A DNA stretch of 64,000 nt from Aplectana chamaeleonis (taxonomy: Eukaryota; Nematoda; Chromadorea; Rhabditida; Cosmocercidae). How positions within the stretch are numbered: the stretch's first letter is position 1; each line of letters opens with the position of its first letter. The position numbers and the translations under genes were made by a program. Positions 36,201 to 42,200 of this stretch are shown one piece after another. The stretch is from assembly GCA_029168955.1 (NCBI GenBank), contig JAPDOI010000442.1, positions 124,001 to 188,000 on the forward strand, read 5' to 3'. The notes under the pieces are model-generated. The model was not told where the DNA came from and made no database searches. It worked only from the letters and a program-made list of their open reading frames with translations.

Positions 36201-39200
36201 CGAAAGCTGACGTAAATCCGACAGGCGTACGAACTGCTGCTGTTTTTCCTTTGTTCATGTCCTCGATTAGTCGAACATACTTTTCCGGGACTCCATCGGC
36301 TCGCAGAGCGTTTAGCAATCGATCACGATGAGGAGAGTAGAATACGGCTTCAAAGTCCAAAAAAGCAAGCTGTAATGGCTTCGAATACCGCTTCCACGAT
36401 TCATTTACTCTTCTCACGACGAACACTTGGTCGATGGTCGATCTTCCAGGTCGAAAACTGACTTGCTCCTCTCTGGTCGTTTCCTCCCGATGTTTGATGA
36501 GTCGCTCGAGAATGATACGTTCTAAAACCTTGTACATGACACGAAGTAGAGAGATTCCTCTGTAGTTCTTAGGATCCGTGACGGATAGCTTCTTGTGAAG
36601 AGGTACGATGATCGCATGTCTCCACGGATCGGGTATCCTTTCGCTCATCCATATGGCACGGATGGTGTTGGTCATTTCACGAATCCCAGACGAAGGAAGA
36701 GCTTTCAGCATTTCAGCAGTGATGTTGTCATCTCCACCTGCCTTTCCATTCTTCATTTTCCGGACACAATTCGAAACTTCAGCCTCAGTCGGCGGTTCCT
36801 CACTGACATCGTAATGTGCTCTCTGAACATGCGGCAGCTCTGGTACTGACGGCGCTGGACGATTCAGTAGTGAACTGAAGTAATCCTTCCATAATGGCAG
36901 CGTCGCATCACCAACTGCAACTCCATTGGTAGTGTTGAGGACAGCAGAACATCCCTTCATCTTGCCGCTATACTGTCGTAACAACGTGTAGGCTTTCCTC
37001 GGATTCTTCTCCTCCCAAGCCTTCTCAAACTCCTTAGCTCTACACGTCCATTCTCGTTCGCAGTCATTTTGAAGCTGCCGACGCAACTTCCTCCTGAGAC
37101 GCTTTTCCTCCACGAAGTTTCCTGCATTTCGGAGAGCACATACTCTGTTGTAAGTAGATGTTGTTTCCTCTGAGACGTAGGCGAGCTTCTTCCTGGGCTG
37201 TACAACCGGGAGTGCCTCTTTCGAAGCGTCCTGGATGCACTTGACGAAAGAGTCCGCGTCGGAAAGTTTCTTCTTGGTCCGTACTCCGATATGAACAGAA
37301 ACGCGTTGTCGGAATTTCCTTCTGCATTCTTCATCCCTGAGACTTGTCGTATCAATCCTCTGGAGAGGCTTAGCCCCTCGCTTCTTATGAATCCTCGCAG
37401 TGAAGTTCAACAGAACTGGACGGTGATCCGAATCGAATGCGACATCCCACACAGCTCTAGATCTTCGAATGTCCGATACTGGAATATTCCTCGTCAGAAC
37501 ATAGTCGAGCTGTAGTTTCAAAGTTGTCATCTTCCGCTTCCGCTGCTCTTTCAGAGATAGCTGGGTTGGTCCCTGCCACGTAAGCTGATGGCGGCTATGA
37601 TTCCTCTTGAATGTCGATGCAATAATCAGACCACTGCGTTCACACAAGTCGACAAGGCGGTAGCCATTGTCCGATGTTTGCTCCACCGGGAAGAACCATT
37701 TACCGAGTACTTCGGATTCCTGATCAAGTCCCATCTTTGCGTTTGCGTCGATTCCCACCACAACAGCATGTTGACAAGGTATCCTGGCTAGCAACGTATT
37801 GAGTTCCTCGTATAAGGCATCCTTGGAATTGTCTTCGGCGGTTTCGGTGGGGCATGAGCACTCACTATCCACAGATTGAATCCTCTGTGATCCCGCAGTC
37901 GCACAAATGCGTTCCTACACGACGTCGAGCCGAAATCCTCGATCATACCATTGTAGTCCTTCCTTACAGCTATCGCACAGCCTCCCACTCTCCTATCATC
38001 AGCGTCACCACAGTATGACGTACTCTCCGACGTTGATGACTGGTCTGTCCTTGAGGCGAGTTTCCTGCAAAGCAGCAAACGGTGCATGGAAGTAGCTCAG
38101 AAGATTGGACAACGCAGATTGTTGGATATCACTCGACAATGACCGGCAATTCAGGGTGGCGAAATTGTGGCTTGTGGCCAAAGACTCCATGAACTCCCTA
38201 GGTACGGATCCTAAGGTGTTATGGACCAGAGGCCTTAGTGTGCCGGACGGCAACACCTTTATGCAATGTGCGGGGTACTTTCGCGATATAGTTCTGCACG
38301 CTATATCGCTCGAACGTTCCCTGTGTATACTCAAACGTCTGCTGGGTTCAGTAGAAGCAGGGGCACCAACGAGCAGGTACCAACAGACTTGTATACACAC
38401 CTTTCGCTTATACATATATTAAACGAAAGTGGGTGAATTTCCTTTTTCGCCATCTGCTAGGAAATAGAATTTATTCCTAAAAACATATCAGAGAGCGTCG
38501 TTCAAAAGTTCTTATAATCAATTTTTTCAACGAATATTTGATTACAGCAATGTCTTATGATTAACATTATCAACCTGAATCAATTCAGTCCCAATAAATT
38601 AGGCTGTATCTAAGCCGATGTTCTTAATTTTATTGAATATTTCTTCACTTCTTTTAGTTTTCGTAAAAAAATTTGTTTTATTGTTTGTTTGTTACTTTTC
38701 ATGTTATAAGCATGCATTTTCTAGGTCTTTACGAAGACTGAATCTTTTCACGTGAGTAAAAACTAGCCTAACAGTTTAGCCTCCAGTGTTACAATATATT
38801 ACTTGAAGAAATTGAGCCAGCTACAGCAATTTGACTGCTTGAGTTATTGCAACCCTAAACCAGACAAATGTGTTCGCCGAATATACATCTTATGCTAGTT
38901 CGAAGGCTGCAACAACGTTCTCATATAGTGCTTCGTTTTTCTGTGCTCTAGCACACGGGCTGGGCTGAGGACAAGAGGCATGCGGTGAGGAGAGTGCGCG
39001 ACGACGGTGGAAAAATGCCAAGCCACGCATGTTCACATGTGAATTCTCCTTGGACCGGAGGCACGTAGACTAATTTTGTCGCGAGAATTTCCGCAAATTA
39101 CGGAATTTTTAGATCCAATCGGTGAAATTCTCCGTACATCACTCGTATGAACTACGAAATTTATTGCTCCAGAAGCGGAAAAGAGGTGGAAGTTTCTTGC

Positions 39201-42200
39201 CTTGGTCGATCCACGCTGTCATGATCCGTACGGGAAAGGCTATCCCAACTGCGACCAACCGTTTTGCTTCGTCTTCCCCGCAGCCTGCAGTATCTCCGCG
39301 GTCAAGACAATCATTGGAAAGGTCTTCCAGAGAGCGACTCAAGGCCACCCTCCACGACCATCCGCGGAGTGTCTAGTAATCACATCATGAGATAAGCAGG
39401 CCAACTGGGAGCGAACGGCCTCCTGTATTCGGCGTACTCAGCACGGGTTGAGATTGCTTTTCAACAAAGGGTGTCGCCAAATACGGATTTTTTCGCAATA
39501 AATACCAGAAACATTGTGCTTCATGAAAGGACCCGAAGGTTGATCTCATGCGCTTGATTGGGCTTAGCGATTACCTGTGATCTTTTGCGTTATTCAGCCT
39601 GTTATATTTATTGCTTGTAACTCAATAGATGCTGCCGTTGAGGTTACCTCACCTTCGTCTGATGTATACGAGTTCGGCCAGGATAATTTTTTGCGAGACA
39701 AAAGCCTGCTCTGCTCTTCACATGACTGCCGAAAATCTTCTTCGCCTTCTTACCTATTGTATACTAAGGTGGATACCTCCTCCAACTAGTTTTTTACAAA
39801 AATCTTCATATTTTTTGTGTACTATCGATAACTGTCAAAATATTCCTGCGTTATTCACCTACAAATTACCATAATTTTGTAGATCATTATTAGGTCACTT
39901 CGTCTTCGCCTTGACTAAATTTGTGTTTAGTCTGCATTTCGTTAGGAATTTGCAAACCTAGGCTCCGGTTTCTCGTAGCGATATTAGGGACGTCAGTGTA
40001 ACCAAAGTCGTAACAACATTGATGAAGTTTCCGAGTAAAATCATTCTGGACCTTCTCTAGTACAAGAAAGGGCTTTTTTTTCGCATGAGGTGTACATGCA
40101 TGGTCGTGCCTTATTCGAGAGGCAGCCGGATAAAGAGATTTAAATAGATTATAATTTTTAAAAGTAGCCTTATTTGCCATTCCCTGAACATGTTCCTTAA
40201 AAATTAAGTTCTAAATTAAGAACCCTTGAACACACAATCTTCTTTACGTACTCCAGATTTGTGCCATGCACATAGTAAACATAGCTCGAGCCAGATCAAG
40301 GTATGCTAAACACATTGGTCTTCTACCCAGACAAGGGGAGCTCCCAGTCCTCGGCGGGGTTAATCGCACGCTGTGGCGGTCACAGCGTGGATGAGAGGGG
40401 GCCGCAGGCTTGGTCGCGTAAGCGGATGGGGGCCACAGTCTTGGTCGCATAGGCGTATGGGGGGGCCCAGCCTTGGTCGCGTAGGCGGATGGGGGCCGCA
40501 GCCTTGGTCGCGTAGGCGGAGTGGGCCCTCAGGCTTACCACTTTTCAGAAATTGCTATTTTTGTACGATTAAGCGCCCAAAAAGGCGCAAATAAAATCAA
40601 GTATGTGATAATTTAAAGAATATGTCATAAAAATCTGTTATGAAATAATTTTACTGTTCTACAATTATAGTCTCCGAAATGTTTCTGAGCCACGTCCTCG
40701 GACCATTTATCCGAAGCATTTATGACGTTAGGCAAGAGAACTGATTCAGATTTTAATCGCTTTTTATATTTTTATATCATCAGCGAAAATCTTACACTCC
40801 ACATCGATGCTAAAAATGAGTGCACTAAGTTTAGAAGTGTAGATGTTAAACGAAAAAGGGGAGAGTTAAACGCTCTGAGGGACTCTACTAGTAAGAGAAT
40901 GGACATTTGGGAGAAAGTCCTTCACGCGGACTCAAAACGTGCAATTGGTCGAAATTTAGGGGGACGCCATGGACGTCATGTCAATCTAATTTATGTGCAT
41001 CGTTCATCACTCCTTCTTCAGGGATGGTTTGGCACCTGCTCAACCGATTCGATATAGGCAGGAGCTCCCTCGGGAGGTACCCCATCACCCTGGCTACAGC
41101 AAACATGCAGCAATAGAGGCAATAAGACGACACGCCTTCAACTTTCTGCCTAGAGACATAACGGTTTGTCTGCGAATTGAAGCCATTCTAATGCCTAACT
41201 TCGTTGTAAATCACGCGTTGTTTCCAGGATGAGCCTGAAGGTCCTGTCACGAAGAGCATACGACTGACCAGTTGCTTGATTCTGCGGAATCTGGCGCGAT
41301 ATTCGGCTACTGGAAGACAGTGAGTTACCGATTTTCCTGCGTGCTTAGTGCGGTTCAGTCAGTGAGTGCTGCTGAGTGAGTCATTGATCCGGAGAAGCCA
41401 GGGGGTCGAGATAAGGAGCTTTTTTGAAGTTCCTTTTGTTTCAAAGGGCCAATGTCTGCTGGACATACTAGAGGGAAGGTTTCATGTAGCAGATGTGCGT
41501 TAAAGGCAGTGTGCATGTGAAATTGAACCTCCGAGTTTCCACAGGGACTAGAAAGTCAGGGCTAACTGCAACAACCGGCGACAAATAAAAACTGACAAAA
41601 ATCAGCTCGGACAGGGTTCAATCGAGCATTTACACGCCGAGACACGGGTGCTACCAGCAAAGGAGCACTGTCAGCTCCAGGCCCAGCAGCTGTACATTAA
41701 CATCGTCAAGCAGCCCAACCACCCATCTTGGAGAGTACTTGAGCCTATAAGAGAGAGAGGCATCAGAAAACCTTTTGCCGATGCTCCAGATAAAGTCGAT
41801 CTGCAAAGATGGCACGATTCATATCAAGAACGCCTCCGTCTGTTGCGCGAGGAGCACACCCATTTTGTCAGAGGGTATCTGGAAAGAGCGGCTGTTAATC
41901 CTATTCTGGGTACTGTGCCGCCTCGAGTTTCTGAGTCTGAGTCTCAGCTTAGTAGACGTGCCAGATGCACTCTAGCCTCGTTGCGCTGTGGGCGCTCAAC
42001 GTTCCTGAAGTCCTACGTGAACAGGATCGACAATAGCACTCCCGACGTTTGCCCGGACTGTGGTGGTCCTGGCCACAATACCCTACACTTATTCAACTGT
42101 CTAAAAAACCCTACAACATTGACTACAATAGACCTTTGGACGAATCCAACGCTGGTCGCCCAGTTTTTGAACCTATAGCAATTACTCTCTTCGTGGCTGG

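Larger units (their letters stand above)
35138..38401 (-). mobile_element. RTE-clade retrotransposon, copy 2
   Basis: A 3.26-kb element flanked by the perfect 10-bp duplication TTTCGCTTAT (35128-35137 and 38402-38411). Nearly identical to copy 1 and in the same orientation. It carries one long frame (37872-36040) covering the endonuclease C-half and RT core, then another (36146-35241) for the RT C-half. A deletion near 36130 shifts the frame, and the catalytic box is YADG (36057-36068), so this copy is inactive as well. Confidence 0.93.
31185..41021 (+). other. 9.8-kb intron of swsn-7
   Basis: Lies between zinc finger 2 and the C-terminal domain. The 2-nt remainder before it and the 1-nt start after it fit directly. 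It holds a repeat interrupted by a TTAA element, two TATA-ended elements, RTE copy 2, an RT remnant and a minisatellite. A possible ORF at 39170-39376 (+) does not fit the splice phase. Confidence 0.82.

Noticed and set aside
39113..39376. Extra swsn-7 exon (Ser/Arg-rich ORF)
   Set aside because: Its acceptors give phase 0 while exon 18 leaves two bases. Exon 18 to exon 19 joins perfectly without it, and ARID2 has only a short linker there.
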